Below are positions 8,866-17,297 of a stretch of 64,000 nucleotides of DNA, one piece after another. Under the pieces are notes generated by a model. It was not told the DNA's origin. It did not search any database and saw only the letters and a program-made list of their open reading frames with translations. The translations under genes were made by a program, and so were the position numbers. Each line of letters opens with the position of its first letter. Position 1 is the first letter of the stretch. Source of the DNA: Pseudofrankia coriaricola (GTDB lineage Bacteria > Actinomycetota > Actinomycetes > Frankiales > Frankiaceae); NCBI RefSeq assembly GCF_001854805.1, contig NZ_MBLO01000249.1:41659-105658 (forward strand), in the 5' to 3' direction.

Positions 8866-9110
8866 TGTCGGGCGCTGGGCGCCCTCCTCGCGTGGTTCCG
8901 GGCCCTGGCATATCGCGGTGGTATGGCTGGGACCGGGCTGACGAGGTGGCTGGGTGGGTATTGCGCCAATGCGCCGTCACTTGCTGTGGCTGGACATCCG
9001 AGCCCATGGGATGTCTGTCGGGCGCTGAGCGCCCTCCCACGTGGTTCCGGGGCGAGGCGTATGACGGTGGTTGACCTGGTTGCAAGTCAGCGAGGTGGCT
9101 GGCAGACCTC
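8866..9110. repeat. degenerate ~95-bp direct repeat, 150-bp spacing
   Basis: Blocks starting at 8866 and 9016 share TGTCGGGCGCTG(G/A)GCGCCC, a GTGGTTCCGG block and, further on, GAGGTGGCTGG. The 5' third is nearly identical and the remainder drifts. Function unknown. Confidence 0.6.
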
Positions 9111-9218
9111 CCAGATCGGCTCCGCCGCTCTGGCAGGGACCCCGGGCGCAGCGCTGATGCGCCGTCACCACGGGTGGTTGGGTACCGCTTACCGCTTGAC
9201 GGTTCCATCCATGGGGTT

Positions 9219-9698
9219 TTAGGCGGGAACGGCCGAGCCTGGCGGGTCGGGGGGCTCGTGGCCGGGGGCGTCCCAGGGGAGACGATCGCCGTGGCGGTGA
9301 CGCTTGCGGCGGTAGGCGCGGTCCTCGACGCGCAGCAGCCAGGCATCGACGAAGAGCCGCTCGCCCGGGCCCAGGGTGGCGGCGACGGCCGGCGGCGGGG
9401 CCTCGGTGTAGACGCCGACGACGTAGGGCTGCTCGGCGATCCGGCCGGCGGCCTGGGGTGGCAGCGGGACCAGCGCCAGCCGCGGCGGGCAGTCCAGGGT
9501 CACCGACACGAGCTGGCGCAGAGCGTCGAGCGCCGTCAGCGGCCGGGTGGGAGGCGGGGCCGTGGTTCCCGGCACCGGGCTCTCGGTGCCGGCTGGCGCC
9601 GCGGGAACTCCGGTGCCCGGGCCGAGGACGACCAGCAACTCCACCGGGACATCCCAGCTGGGCCTGCCCTGTGCACCCTCAGTGGTCTGCCCGGTCAC
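9219..9698 (-). CDS. hypothetical protein
   Basis: A 159-residue protein. GTG 9698 is chosen because GGAGGTGG lies about 6 nt upstream; a longer frame reaches 9767 without a better start. The centre (residues about 55-130) looks like a small alpha/beta domain with LTALDALRQLV and ERLFVDAWLLRVED; the C-terminus is basic then acidic/Pro-rich. No known motif recognised. It is downstream of, and same strand as, the F420 oxidoreductase gene (about 120 bp gap). Confidence 0.5.
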   Translation of the reverse strand: MTGQTTEGAQGRPSWDVPVELLVVLGPGTGVPAAPAGTESPVPGTTAPPPTRPLTALDALRQLVSVTLDCPPRLALVPLPPQAAGRIAEQPYVVGVYTEAPPPAVAATLGPGERLFVDAWLLRVEDRAYRRKRHRHGDRLPWDAPGHEPPDPPGSAVPA

Positions 9699-9818
9699 CA
9701 GAAGCCACCTCCCGCCGCAACGGTAGCGCGCCGCACCCGCGCCCCGGAACTGGCCAAGGCCGGACAACCGGCAACCGGCCCGTTCAGGCGACGACGGCGC
9801 GCCCGCCAGCGGCCCCCG

Positions 9819-10679
9819 CTAGGTGAGCAGAGCGGGGGCCAGACGGCGCCATTCGTCGCGGGGGAGGGTGTTGTCGGCGGTGAGGACCTGGACGCAGACG
9901 TGGTCGGCGCCGGCGGCGCGGTGGTCGGCGACCCGCTGGGCGATCGCGGCCTCGTCGCCGATGACGATCGTGGCGTCGACGAGGCGGTCGGTGACGGAGA
10001 ACAGGTCGTCATCGGTGAACCCGAGCCGGCGCAGGTTGTTCGCGTAGTTCGGCAGCTGCAGGTAGCCGGTCAGGAACGGCCGGGCGATCTCCAGGCCGGC
10101 GACCCGGTCGTCGGTCAGGACGACAGTCTGTTCCGGCGCCAGCAGCGGCCCGGCTCCCAGCGCCTCGCGCGCGATCGCCGTGTGCTCCGGGCTGACCAGA
10201 TACGGGTGCGCGCCGCGGGCCCGGGTACGGGCGAGCTCGAGCATCTTCGGGCCGAGGGCGGCGAGCACCCGGTCGGCGACCGGCACCGGCGGGGTGGCGG
10301 CGTCGATGGCGTCGAGGAAGGCCGTCGTCGCGCGCAGCGGCGCCTGGTAGCGGCCGGGCTCCTTCTGGTCGACGAGCGGCGCGTGGCTCACGCCGATCCC
10401 GAGCAGCAGCCGGCCGCCGAACTTGTCGGCGAGCGCGGCCCGCGAGGCGGCGACGTCGGCAGGCTCGTGCATCCAGAGGTTGAGGATCCCGGTGGCGACG
10501 ACGGCGCGGTGCGTCGCCCCGAGCAGGTTCTCCAGCGCGTCGAACACCGGCCCACCCGCGTCCGGGATCCAGATCGCCTGGTAGCCGAGCTCGTCGATCT
10601 CGGCCGCGGCCTCGGCGGCCGGGCCCGGGGCGCCATAGCGCAGCTGGGAGTTCCAGATGCCGACTCCGCCAAGATCCAT
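9819..10679 (-). CDS. LLM-class F420-dependent oxidoreductase
   Basis: A 286-residue luciferase-like (TIM-barrel) oxidoreductase of the TIGR03620 type, starting at ATG 10679. Typical features are the N-terminal GVGIWNSQL strand, the WIPDAGG loop, and the C-terminal block on dispersal of adjacent strands (AGADHVCVQVL). A second member is at 50982-51872. Members use coenzyme F420 as hydride carrier; the substrate cannot be told from sequence. It is divergent from the alpha/beta hydrolase, with the nested palindromes at 10765-10810 between them. Confidence 0.82.
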   Translation of the reverse strand: MDLGGVGIWNSQLRYGAPGPAAEAAAEIDELGYQAIWIPDAGGPVFDALENLLGATHRAVVATGILNLWMHEPADVAASRAALADKFGGRLLLGIGVSHAPLVDQKEPGRYQAPLRATTAFLDAIDAATPPVPVADRVLAALGPKMLELARTRARGAHPYLVSPEHTAIAREALGAGPLLAPEQTVVLTDDRVAGLEIARPFLTGYLQLPNYANNLRRLGFTDDDLFSVTDRLVDATIVIGDEAAIAQRVADHRAAGADHVCVQVLTADNTLPRDEWRRLAPALLT

Positions 10680-10764
10680 CGTGGCCGCGCCTCCTCGAGT
10701 CTGGTCAGGCGGAGATACCCGACCGGTCACGTGACCGTATCTAGCCGGCCGTGAGCCTGCCCAC

Positions 10765-10810
10765 ACGTCATCCCCGGGTGACATCGGCGGATGTCACCGA
10801 GGGATGACGT
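10765..10810. promoter_or_regulatory. nested inverted repeats, probable TetR operator
   Basis: Outer arms ACGTCATCCC (10765-10774) and GGGATGACGT (10801-10810); inner arms GGTGACATC (10777-10785) and GATGTCACC (10790-10798). The site lies in the divergent region between the F420 oxidoreductase and the hydrolase and shares the GATGTCA/TGACATC core with the perfect palindrome at 11957-11982. Confidence 0.65.
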
Positions 10811-10895
10811 GGTTTGCTGAGATGTCGGGCGGCGCGGCCGCCCGTCCGTGGCATGCCGCGGCCCGTGGCGACACAGGGGCGAAAAAGGGGTGGCT

Positions 10896-11912
10896 GTGAG
10901 CGTCCAGCAGCATGGCCGAAGGTCGCGCGACGATGGCGAAGCCTCGCGCGACCGGAGGCTTCTGGCAAAGGCGAGCAGTTTCGAGGTGGCCGGGCTGCGG
11001 CTCGCGGGGGACCGGTGGGACCCGCCGGCGGGTGACAGCCACGGGGTCGTGCTGCTGATGCACGGCGGTGGGCAGACCCGCCACTCGTGGCGGCGCACCG
11101 GCGAGCGGATGGCCGAGCTCGGCTGGACCGCCATCGCGCTGGACGCCCGCGGCCACGGCGACAGCGACTGGGATCCGGAGCAGGACTACAGCCACGTCGC
11201 CATGGCCGACGACCTGGGCGAGATCGTGCGCCAGCTCGGCGAGCCGCCCATCCTCGTCGGCGCGTCGATGGGCGGGATCACCGCCCTCGTCGCGCAGGCG
11301 CGCGACCCGGGGCTCGGCCGGGCGCTGGTCCTCGTCGACATCACCCCGCGCATCGAGCCGGCGGGCATCAAACACATCTTCGAGTTCATGACGTCGGCGC
11401 CGAACGGGTTCGCGGACCTGGAGGAGGCCGCCGAGGCGATCGCCGCCTACAACCCGAACCGCAAGCGGCCGCCGAGCCAGGAGGGCCTGAAGAAGAACCT
11501 GCGGCTGCGCGACGGCCGCTGGCACTGGCACTGGGACCCGGCGTTCATGAAGATCCGCGAGGAGGCCCGCCGCGAGCTCGGCCACGACGTCCTCGAGGCC
11601 GACGGCCCCGGCGCTTCCGGGGGCGCCGACGTGGCCTCGGAGGATTTCCTCGCCGAGGCGGAGCGGGCGATCCAGAGCGACCGGCTGCGCGACGCGGCCC
11701 GCTCGATCCGTGTCCCGGTCCTGCTGGTGCGCGGCAAGCAGTCCGACATCGTCAGCGAGGAGGGCGCCGCCGAGCTGCTGGCGCTCATCCCGCACGCCGA
11801 GTATGTCGACGTCACCGGCGCCGGCCACATGGTCGCCGGGGACGACAACGACGTCTTCGCCGGCCGTCTCGGCGACTTCCTCGCGCGTCTTCCCGCGCTG
11901 CCGCCGCGCTGA
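10896..11912 (+). CDS. alpha/beta hydrolase
   Basis: A 338-residue alpha/beta-hydrolase. The oxyanion segment HGGG (about residue 55), the nucleophile elbow GASMGG (Ser near 125), and a late GAGHM supply the catalytic framework; the acid is probably the Asp in KQSD or nearby. GTG 10896 is preferred (AAGGGG 5 nt upstream); GTG 10890 is possible. The first ~25 residues are encoded by a copy of the dispersed palindromic element (10913-10966), so the conserved protein really begins near SSFEVAGLRL. It is followed by the MFS/TetR pair with a perfect palindrome in between, suggesting a shared regulator. Confidence 0.85.
   Translation: MSVQQHGRRSRDDGEASRDRRLLAKASSFEVAGLRLAGDRWDPPAGDSHGVVLLMHGGGQTRHSWRRTGERMAELGWTAIALDARGHGDSDWDPEQDYSHVAMADDLGEIVRQLGEPPILVGASMGGITALVAQARDPGLGRALVLVDITPRIEPAGIKHIFEFMTSAPNGFADLEEAAEAIAAYNPNRKRPPSQEGLKKNLRLRDGRWHWHWDPAFMKIREEARRELGHDVLEADGPGASGGADVASEDFLAEAERAIQSDRLRDAARSIRVPVLLVRGKQSDIVSEEGAAELLALIPHAEYVDVTGAGHMVAGDDNDVFAGRLGDFLARLPALPPR
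10913..10966. repeat. dispersed palindromic element, copy in hydrolase 5' end
   Basis: Core CGCGCGACGATGGCGAAGCC followed by TCGCGCG, flanked by GGCCGAAGG and CGGAGGCTTC. It has both an outer (CGCGCG) and an inner (GGC/GCC) inverted repeat. The copy is read in frame. Confidence 0.75.
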
Positions 11913-11956
11913 CGGCCGCGCCGGTCCGGCGGCGCATCGGTCCGGTAGGTCGCCAA

Positions 11957-11982
11957 GCGATGTCATCGTACGATGACATCGC
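11957..11982. promoter_or_regulatory. 26-bp perfect palindrome, probable TetR operator
   Basis: Both halves read GCGATGTCATCGT on their own strand with no mismatch. It lies 50 bp before the MFS start. Two further half-sites (GGGTGACA) follow at about 11984 and 12003. It is probably bound by the TetR encoded at the end of this operon. Confidence 0.75.
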
Positions 11983-12031
11983 CGGGTGACATTGCCGGAC
12001 GAGGGTGACACGGCGGGACGGGAGCGGCGAG

Positions 12032-13771
12032 ATGGGCGTGGGTGACAGGTCCACGGGTGCGGCGGCGGGGAAGAGCACCACTGGGACGGCCACGGCGGGA
12101 GACGCCGAAGCGGGAACGAGCAGGACGCGAACGGGCGAGGCGGGAACCATCGAGGCGGGAACCAGCGAGGCGGGAGTGGCCGCCCGGCCGCGTCTCCTGG
12201 TGGCGACGCTGGTCTACACCGGCCTGGTCGTCTCGCTGATCGGGACGCTGGGAACGCCGCTCATCCCGCTGGTCGTGCGCGAGCACCATGTGTCGTTCGT
12301 CGCCGCGCAGTGGATCCTCACCGTCACCCTGCTCGTCGGCGCGGTCGCCGGGCCGACGCTCGGCCGGCTCGGCGACGGGCCGCGCCGCAAGGGCGTGCTC
12401 ATGGGCGGTCTCGGCTCGGTGCTCGCCGGCGCGGTCGTCGCGGCGACGGCGTGGAACTTCCCGCAGCTGGTCGCCGGCCGGGCGCTGATGGGCATCGGCC
12501 TCGGTCTCATGCCGCTGACGTTCGCGACCGCGCGCGAATGCCTGCCGAAGGCGAGCGGCGTCCGCGTCGTCGCCGTGCTGTCGGTGAGCGTAGCCAGCGG
12601 CACGGGCCTGGGCTACCCGCTCACGGGGACGATCGCCGACCGCGTCGACTACCGCTACGCCTTCTGGCTGGCCGCCCTGCTGACCGCCGCCGCGATCGCC
12701 CTGATCGCCGTCGCGGTGCCGCGCGCCGGCGCCGCCACCCGGCTGCTCGCCTCCGGGCAGGCGCGGCGCCGGCCGTTCGACGTCCCCGGCGCGGCGCTGA
12801 TCGGGCTGACGCTCGGCGCGGTGCTGATCGGGTTCAGCCAGGCGCCGCGCTGGGGCTGGGGGTCGGCGCCGGTGCTGGGCCTGTTCGCCGGCGGGGTGGT
12901 GCTCGCGGCCGGCTGGCTGGCCGTCGAGCGGACCAGCCGCGCACCGCTCGTCGATCTGCGTTACCTCAGCCCACTGCCGGTGATGGTCAGCAACGGCGCC
13001 GCCGTCTTCATGGGCTTCGGGATGTTCGGCACGGTGTCGCTGGTGATCAGGCTGATCGAGACGCCGCTGTCCGCCGGGTACGGCTTCGGCGGCGGGGTCC
13101 TGCTGGCCGGCCTGATGATCATGCCGGTGTCGGTGGGGACGCTGGTCGCGACCAGGGTGGCGCGGGTCGTCGACCGCCGCTTCGGCACGGCGGCCGTGCT
13201 GACGCTCGGCGGCCTGGTGGTCGCGGTCGCGAGCCTGGGGCTGGCCGGCTGGCGCGGGCACCTCGTCGAGGTCGCGGTCGCCACGGGTCTGCTCGGCGCC
13301 GGCATCGGTACTGCCTTCGCCGCCATGCCGACGCTTATCATCACGCACGTGCCGCTGGCCGAGACCGGCAGCGCCACCAGCTTCAACCAGGCCATGCGGG
13401 TGGTGGGAGGCTCGATGGGCAGCGCGCTGGCCGCCTCGTTGCTCGCCGGCTTCACGCCGGCCGGTGCCCTGCTGCCCCGCGACGCGGGCTACACGGCGGC
13501 CTTCCTCATGCTCGGCCTCGTCAGCCTGCTCGGCGCCGTGCTCGGCCTGGTGCTGCGCGCCAGCGGCCAGGTGCCGGCGCGCCCGCCGGCCGAGCCCCGG
13601 CGGGGCGGCGTCCAGGCCGGTGGCATCGCGCTGCCCGCGCGGGGCGGCTCGGTGGCCGTCGAGGCCCCGGCCGAAGGCCGCGCGACGATGGCGAAGCCTC
13701 GCGCGGCCGGCGGCCTTCAGCGGACCACGGTGGCGCCGGCGCTCGCCGCCGGGGGCGGGGCGGCGCCGTGA
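12032..13771 (+). CDS. MFS drug-type exporter (14 TM)
   Basis: A 579-residue major-facilitator protein of the DHA2 type: 14 hydrophobic segments can be counted between about residues 50 and 520, with the motif-A loop GRLGDGPRRKG after TM2. ATG 12032 follows GGGAGCGGCGAG. The N-terminal 45 residues are hydrophilic and built from degenerate EAGTS repeats; the C-terminus includes an in-frame copy of the palindromic element (AEGRATMAKPRAAGG). It overlaps the TetR start by 4 nt and is preceded by a perfect palindrome, the classic arrangement of an efflux pump and its repressor. Confidence 0.88.
   Translation: MGVGDRSTGAAAGKSTTGTATAGDAEAGTSRTRTGEAGTIEAGTSEAGVAARPRLLVATLVYTGLVVSLIGTLGTPLIPLVVREHHVSFVAAQWILTVTLLVGAVAGPTLGRLGDGPRRKGVLMGGLGSVLAGAVVAATAWNFPQLVAGRALMGIGLGLMPLTFATARECLPKASGVRVVAVLSVSVASGTGLGYPLTGTIADRVDYRYAFWLAALLTAAAIALIAVAVPRAGAATRLLASGQARRRPFDVPGAALIGLTLGAVLIGFSQAPRWGWGSAPVLGLFAGGVVLAAGWLAVERTSRAPLVDLRYLSPLPVMVSNGAAVFMGFGMFGTVSLVIRLIETPLSAGYGFGGGVLLAGLMIMPVSVGTLVATRVARVVDRRFGTAAVLTLGGLVVAVASLGLAGWRGHLVEVAVATGLLGAGIGTAFAAMPTLIITHVPLAETGSATSFNQAMRVVGGSMGSALAASLLAGFTPAGALLPRDAGYTAAFLMLGLVSLLGAVLGLVLRASGQVPARPPAEPRRGGVQAGGIALPARGGSVAVEAPAEGRATMAKPRAAGGLQRTTVAPALAAGGGAAP
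12136..12177. repeat. in-frame 15-bp repeat in MFS N-terminus
   Basis: Degenerate units around GAGGCGGGAACCAGC encode repeated EAGTS-like pentapeptides. Confidence 0.6.
13669..13720. repeat. dispersed palindromic element, copy in MFS 3' end
   Basis: Nearly the same sequence as the copy at 10913 (GGCCGAAGG, CGCGCGACGATGGCGAAGCC, then TCGCGCGGCC). It is read in frame and extends the hydrophilic tail of the transporter. Confidence 0.75.
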
Positions 13772-14466
13772 TCCCCAGAGGCCCCGCCGTGGGCCAGTCC
13801 GGGCGCGTGGACCGCGTGGAGCGGGCCGCCCGGGGCGGCGCCGAGGCCACGGTGACCCCGACGACCAGGCGCCGGGACGCCCGGCGCAGCCGGGAGCGGC
13901 TGCTCGCCGCCGCCGCGGAGCTGTTCGCCGAGCGCGGCTACGCCGGCACCTCCCTGCGGGCCGTCGCCGAGCGGGCCGGCGTCGACGCCGCGCTGGTCGC
14001 CCGCTACTACGGCGGGAAGGACGGCCTCTACCGCGCCGTCCTCGCCGCCGACCCGGTCGTCTCCCCGGTCGTCGACGAGAGCGACGAGGGTCACGAGGCC
14101 GACGACGAGGCCCGGCGGCGGGCGGCGGACGAGCTGGCCGGGCTGCTCGCCCGGATGGTGGACCGGTGGGAGAACGGCCCGGCGACCACGGTGGGCCAGA
14201 ACGTGTTCCGCTGCGACCTGGACGACGCGGCCGCGGCCGCGACCGCCGAGCGGGTGGGGGAGCGGGTGCTCCCCCTGCTGCGGGCCGCCGCCGAGCCGCC
14301 GGGCGGTCCCGACAGCGAGCTGCGCGCGGAGCTCGCCACCGTGGTCCTGCTCGGGATCGGAGTCGCGAGGACCGCCGGCACGTTGCCCGCGCTGGCCGCC
14401 GCCGATCCCGAGGAGCTCGGCGTGTATGCCCGAGCCCTGCTCGACACGGTCCTCGGCCGCCGCTGA
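13768..14466 (+). CDS. TetR-family regulator
   Basis: A 232-residue TetR repressor. The HTH region runs RRSRERLLAAAAELFAERGY...TSLRAVAERAGVDAALVARYYGGKDGLY (about residues 38-85); the C-terminal domain is a helical ligand-binding domain with many acidic residues. GTG 13768 overlaps the MFS stop (GTGATC), so translation is coupled. It most likely controls the MFS gene and itself through 11957-11982 and the hydrolase/F420 oxidoreductase pair through 10765-10810. Confidence 0.87.
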   Translation: MIPRGPAVGQSGRVDRVERAARGGAEATVTPTTRRRDARRSRERLLAAAAELFAERGYAGTSLRAVAERAGVDAALVARYYGGKDGLYRAVLAADPVVSPVVDESDEGHEADDEARRRAADELAGLLARMVDRWENGPATTVGQNVFRCDLDDAAAAATAERVGERVLPLLRAAAEPPGGPDSELRAELATVVLLGIGVARTAGTLPALAAADPEELGVYARALLDTVLGRR

Positions 14467-14718
14467 CGGTCACCGCGCGCCGCGGCTGCCGCCCGTCGCC
14501 CGCCGTCTGCTGCCCGTCGCCCGAAGTCCGTCGCCCGTAGTCCGCTGCCCCGCTGTCCGTTGCCCGCTGTGCGTTCGTCCGCGGACGGCGGGCACGGGAT
14601 CCGGACAGCGAGCGTGGGAGCGAGGTCCACGCGACCATTCTGACGCTCCGTCAGATTTGGCGGCCGGAATGTGCGCGAACGATGCCGCGCGTCGCGTAGC
14701 CGGAGGATAGTGGCCCCT

Positions 14719-16053
14719 ATGACCCACGCCACAGGCCCCACGCCCGCCGGCTGGGACGGCGGCGAGGCTGCCGGTCAGGACGCCGGCCGCGCCGCGGCGG
14801 CCCCGAGGTCGTTACCTGGCACGACCGCGAACGGTGCGGCCCCCACAGACCCGGCCGTCGTGGGCACCCCGGCGTCGCCGTCCGCCGGACCGGACGTGTT
14901 CGCGCCCGCGCGGCTCGGGCCCATCACCCTGCGTAATCGAGTGATCAAGTCGGCGACCTTCGAGGGCCGGACGCCAAAGGGGCTGGCGACCGACGATCTG
15001 ATTGCGTATCACGTCGCGCCCGCCGCGGGCGGCGTTGGGATGACGACGGTGGCGTACTGCGCCGTCGCCCCCGAGGGCCGCACCGACCGTCACCAGATCT
15101 GGATGCGCCCCGAGGCCGTGCCGGGCCTGCGCCGGCTCACCGACGCGGTGCACGCCACCGGCGCCGCCGTGTCCGCGCAGCTCGGCCACGCCGGCCCGGT
15201 GGCCAACGGCGCCTCCAACCGGCTGCCGTCGCTCGCCCCGACCCGGCGGTTCAGCCCGTTCGGCTCCATGACCAGGGCGACCAGCACGCAGGACATCGAG
15301 CGCATCGTCAGGGCGCACGCCGAGGCCGCCCGGTTCGCCGCCGAGGCCGGCTTCGACGCCGTCGAGCTGCACTTCGGCCACAACTACCTGGCCAGCGCGT
15401 TCCTCTCGCCCAAGCTGAACCACCGCACCGACGGCTACGGCGGAAGCCTCGCGGGCCGGGCGCGGTTCGCCCGCGAGATCGCCGCCGCGGTGCGGGTCGA
15501 GGTCGGCGGGCAGCTCGCGATCCTGGCGAAGCTGAACATGGACGACGGGGTCGACGGCGGGCTGTGGCTGGACGAGTCGGTCCAGGTGGCCCGCCTGCTG
15601 CAGGACGACGGGTCGCTGGACGCGCTCGTCCTCACCTGCGGCAGCTCGCTGCTCAACCCGATGTACCTGTTCCGCGGGGACGCGCCGGTGCGCGAGTTCG
15701 CGAGCGCGTTCCATGGGGTGACGAGGGCTGGGCTTCGGCTGGTCGGCCCGCGCTTCCTGAAGGCCTATCCGTACCAGCCGCTGTACATGCTCGATCACGC
15801 CCGGCAGTTCCGCGCCGGGCTCACGATGCCGCTGGTGCTGCTCGGCGGCGTCACCGACAGGGCCGGGATGGACACGGCGATGGCCGAGGGCTTCCAGTTC
15901 GTCGCCATGGCGCGGGCGCTGCTGCGCGAGCCGGATCTCGTCAACCGGCTGCGCGAGGACGCGAGCACGAGGTCGCTGTGCGTGCACTGCAACAAGTGCA
16001 TGCCGACGATCTACTCGCGGTCGCGCTGCGTCCTCACCGACCCCGCCGCCTAA
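14719..16053 (+). CDS. NADH:flavin oxidoreductase (OYE family)
   Basis: A 444-residue TIM-barrel flavoprotein. After a variable ~55-residue leader come FAPARLGPITLRNRV (FMN-binding start), HFGHNYLASAFLSP with the substrate-binding His/Asn pair, and the C-terminal GGV/MARALLREPD phosphate-binding strands. The tail carries CNKCMPTIYSRSRC, the Cys cluster of the 2,4-dienoyl-CoA reductase branch that binds a 4Fe-4S cluster, but the protein ends soon after and lacks their NAD(P)-binding domains. GTG 14710 is an alternative start close behind GGAGG. Confidence 0.87.
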   Translation: MTHATGPTPAGWDGGEAAGQDAGRAAAAPRSLPGTTANGAAPTDPAVVGTPASPSAGPDVFAPARLGPITLRNRVIKSATFEGRTPKGLATDDLIAYHVAPAAGGVGMTTVAYCAVAPEGRTDRHQIWMRPEAVPGLRRLTDAVHATGAAVSAQLGHAGPVANGASNRLPSLAPTRRFSPFGSMTRATSTQDIERIVRAHAEAARFAAEAGFDAVELHFGHNYLASAFLSPKLNHRTDGYGGSLAGRARFAREIAAAVRVEVGGQLAILAKLNMDDGVDGGLWLDESVQVARLLQDDGSLDALVLTCGSSLLNPMYLFRGDAPVREFASAFHGVTRAGLRLVGPRFLKAYPYQPLYMLDHARQFRAGLTMPLVLLGGVTDRAGMDTAMAEGFQFVAMARALLREPDLVNRLREDASTRSLCVHCNKCMPTIYSRSRCVLTDPAA

Positions 16054-16167
16054 CGCGGGCGGGCAGGGGGAGGCGGGGTTCGGCATGTTCCCCGCTTTGT
16101 CCTGTTTTGCGACGACAGGCCTGACGCCTGTGCCGCGTCGCGCACCTGGCCCCAAGCGCCCAAGCCG

Positions 16168-16226
16168 TTCATGATCTGGTGGAATCCTCGGATCTACCAG
16201 CTCCCAAAATCGCACCAGATCATGAA
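16168..16226. repeat. 14-bp inverted repeat TTCATGATCTGGTG
   Basis: TTCATGATCTGGTG (16168-16181) is exactly complementary to CACCAGATCATGAA (16213-16226). A third copy of the same motif is 33-52 bp upstream of the serine recombinase start (53591-53610). The hairpin lies 115 bp after the OYE gene and could also serve as its terminator. Confidence 0.75.
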
Positions 16227-16306
16227 GCGCGCTTCCGTTAGTGATCCTGGGGACAGCGGCCGCCAGGCGTGCGAAAGAAGATCATTTTCGCACGCCCTTT
16301 GGCCCT

Positions 16307-16573
16307 CTAGGCGGAGATCCGGCGTCGGCGGCGGGACGGGTCGCGGCCGCCGATCGGCCAGAGGTCGCGGCTGGGGTGCTCGTCGACGTCCTCCATGATC
16401 CCGGTGACCAGGGCGGCGACGGCGCCGACGAGCGCGACCGCCGCGCCGACGATCGAGATCGTCCAGGAGGCAAGGCAGACGCCGACCGTCCCGACGGCGA
16501 AGCCGGCACTGATGACCAGCACCATGGCCCAGGACAGCGGCTTGGAGTGGTGTGGCGTGGGTAAGTCGCTCAC
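16307..16573 (-). CDS. small membrane protein, HGxxPAAW-like (copy 2)
   Basis: An 88-residue protein with an HH-x-KPLSW motif followed by two hydrophobic helices (residues about 14-38 and 40-60) and a soluble tail DEHPSRDLWPIGGRD. It is a close paralogue of the protein at 16813-17076; the tail is nearly identical. This resembles the actinobacterial HGxxPAAW small membrane family, whose function is unknown. Each copy has its own upstream gap, so they are tandem duplicates rather than a tight operon. Confidence 0.7.
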   Translation of the reverse strand: MSDLPTPHHSKPLSWAMVLVISAGFAVGTVGVCLASWTISIVGAAVALVGAVAALVTGIMEDVDEHPSRDLWPIGGRDPSRRRRRISA

Positions 16574-16695
16574 CGGCGGCCCTTCGCGGGTCCGTCCGCT
16601 CCGCCGAGCGCGGCGCGGTTATCGGCGATGATCGCACGGCCCGGCCGCTCCGTGGCCGGAATCACATCAGAATCGGGCCGCGCGGACCGGAGACG

Positions 16696-16736
16696 ACGAA
16701 GCGGCCCGTCCCCTGGCAGGGACAAGGCCGCTTCGT
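16696..16736 (-). terminator. long hairpin downstream of HGxxPAAW copy 1
   Basis: ACGAAGCGGCC (16696-16706) and GGCCGCTTCGT (16726-16736) are perfectly complementary, with a second inner stem GTCCC/GGGAC. It lies 77 bp past the stop of the gene at 16813-17076. Confidence 0.6.
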
Positions 16737-16812
16737 GTGCCGGGTGTCGCGCCGGGGAGTTCCTACGCCGAGTACGCCGAGTCGAGCTCGACGTCGCCGG
16801 TCAGGCCGGGCT

Positions 16813-17076
16813 TCAAGCCGAGATCTGGCGGCGGTACGAGGCGTCACGCCCGCCGATCGGCCAGAGGTCGCGGCTCGGGTGCTCGTCGACGTCCTCCATG
16901 ATCCCGGTGACCAGGGCGGCGATGCCACCGAGGACCACGACCGCGCCCCCGATGATCGAGACCGTCCAGGAAGCCATGCAGACCCCGAGCGTGCCGACGG
17001 CGGTACCGATGGTGATGACCAGCACCATCACCCAGGACAGGGGCTTGGTGTGGTGTGCCGAGTGGGTTTCGCTCAC
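16813..17076 (-). CDS. small membrane protein, HGxxPAAW-like (copy 1)
   Basis: An 87-residue paralogue of the protein at 16307-16573: same HH-x-KPLSW start, two helices, and the same DEHPSRDLWPIGGRD tail. The transmembrane parts have diverged by conservative changes while the tail is fixed, which points to selection on the cytoplasmic or external tail. Confidence 0.7.
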   Translation of the reverse strand: MSETHSAHHTKPLSWVMVLVITIGTAVGTLGVCMASWTVSIIGGAVVVLGGIAALVTGIMEDVDEHPSRDLWPIGGRDASYRRQISA

Positions 17077-17297
17077 CGTGGACCCTTCGTGCGTGCGTTG
17101 TGCGCGGTCAGCGGGACGGAGGCCCGTCCCGCCGCGATGCTATCGGTCGCGCGCACGTCGCCCGGCCGCGAGTGACCTCCGTGACGCGACGGCGACGGCG
17201 TGACCTCGCCCGTAGGCGGTCACGCCGACGGGACTTTGCCCGCTGGCGGGCCGCGCCGACACGAGATCTCGTCCGCCGGCGGACGCGCCGGCAGACG

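Larger units (their letters stand above)
8788..9218. other. intergenic region with degenerate direct repeat
   Basis: About 430 bp between two genes that converge. It holds a hairpin (8837-8864) and two related ~95-bp blocks. Short open frames here show no protein features. Confidence 0.6.

Noticed and set aside
8923..9222. A 99-codon gene in the gap after the RNase H gene
   Set aside because: It spans both repeat blocks, has no protein motif and no ribosome site.
11963..14638. An 891-codon leftward frame across the MFS and TetR genes
   Set aside because: Composition of a shadow frame (Arg/Ala/Gly/His), while the rightward genes have TM helices and an HTH.
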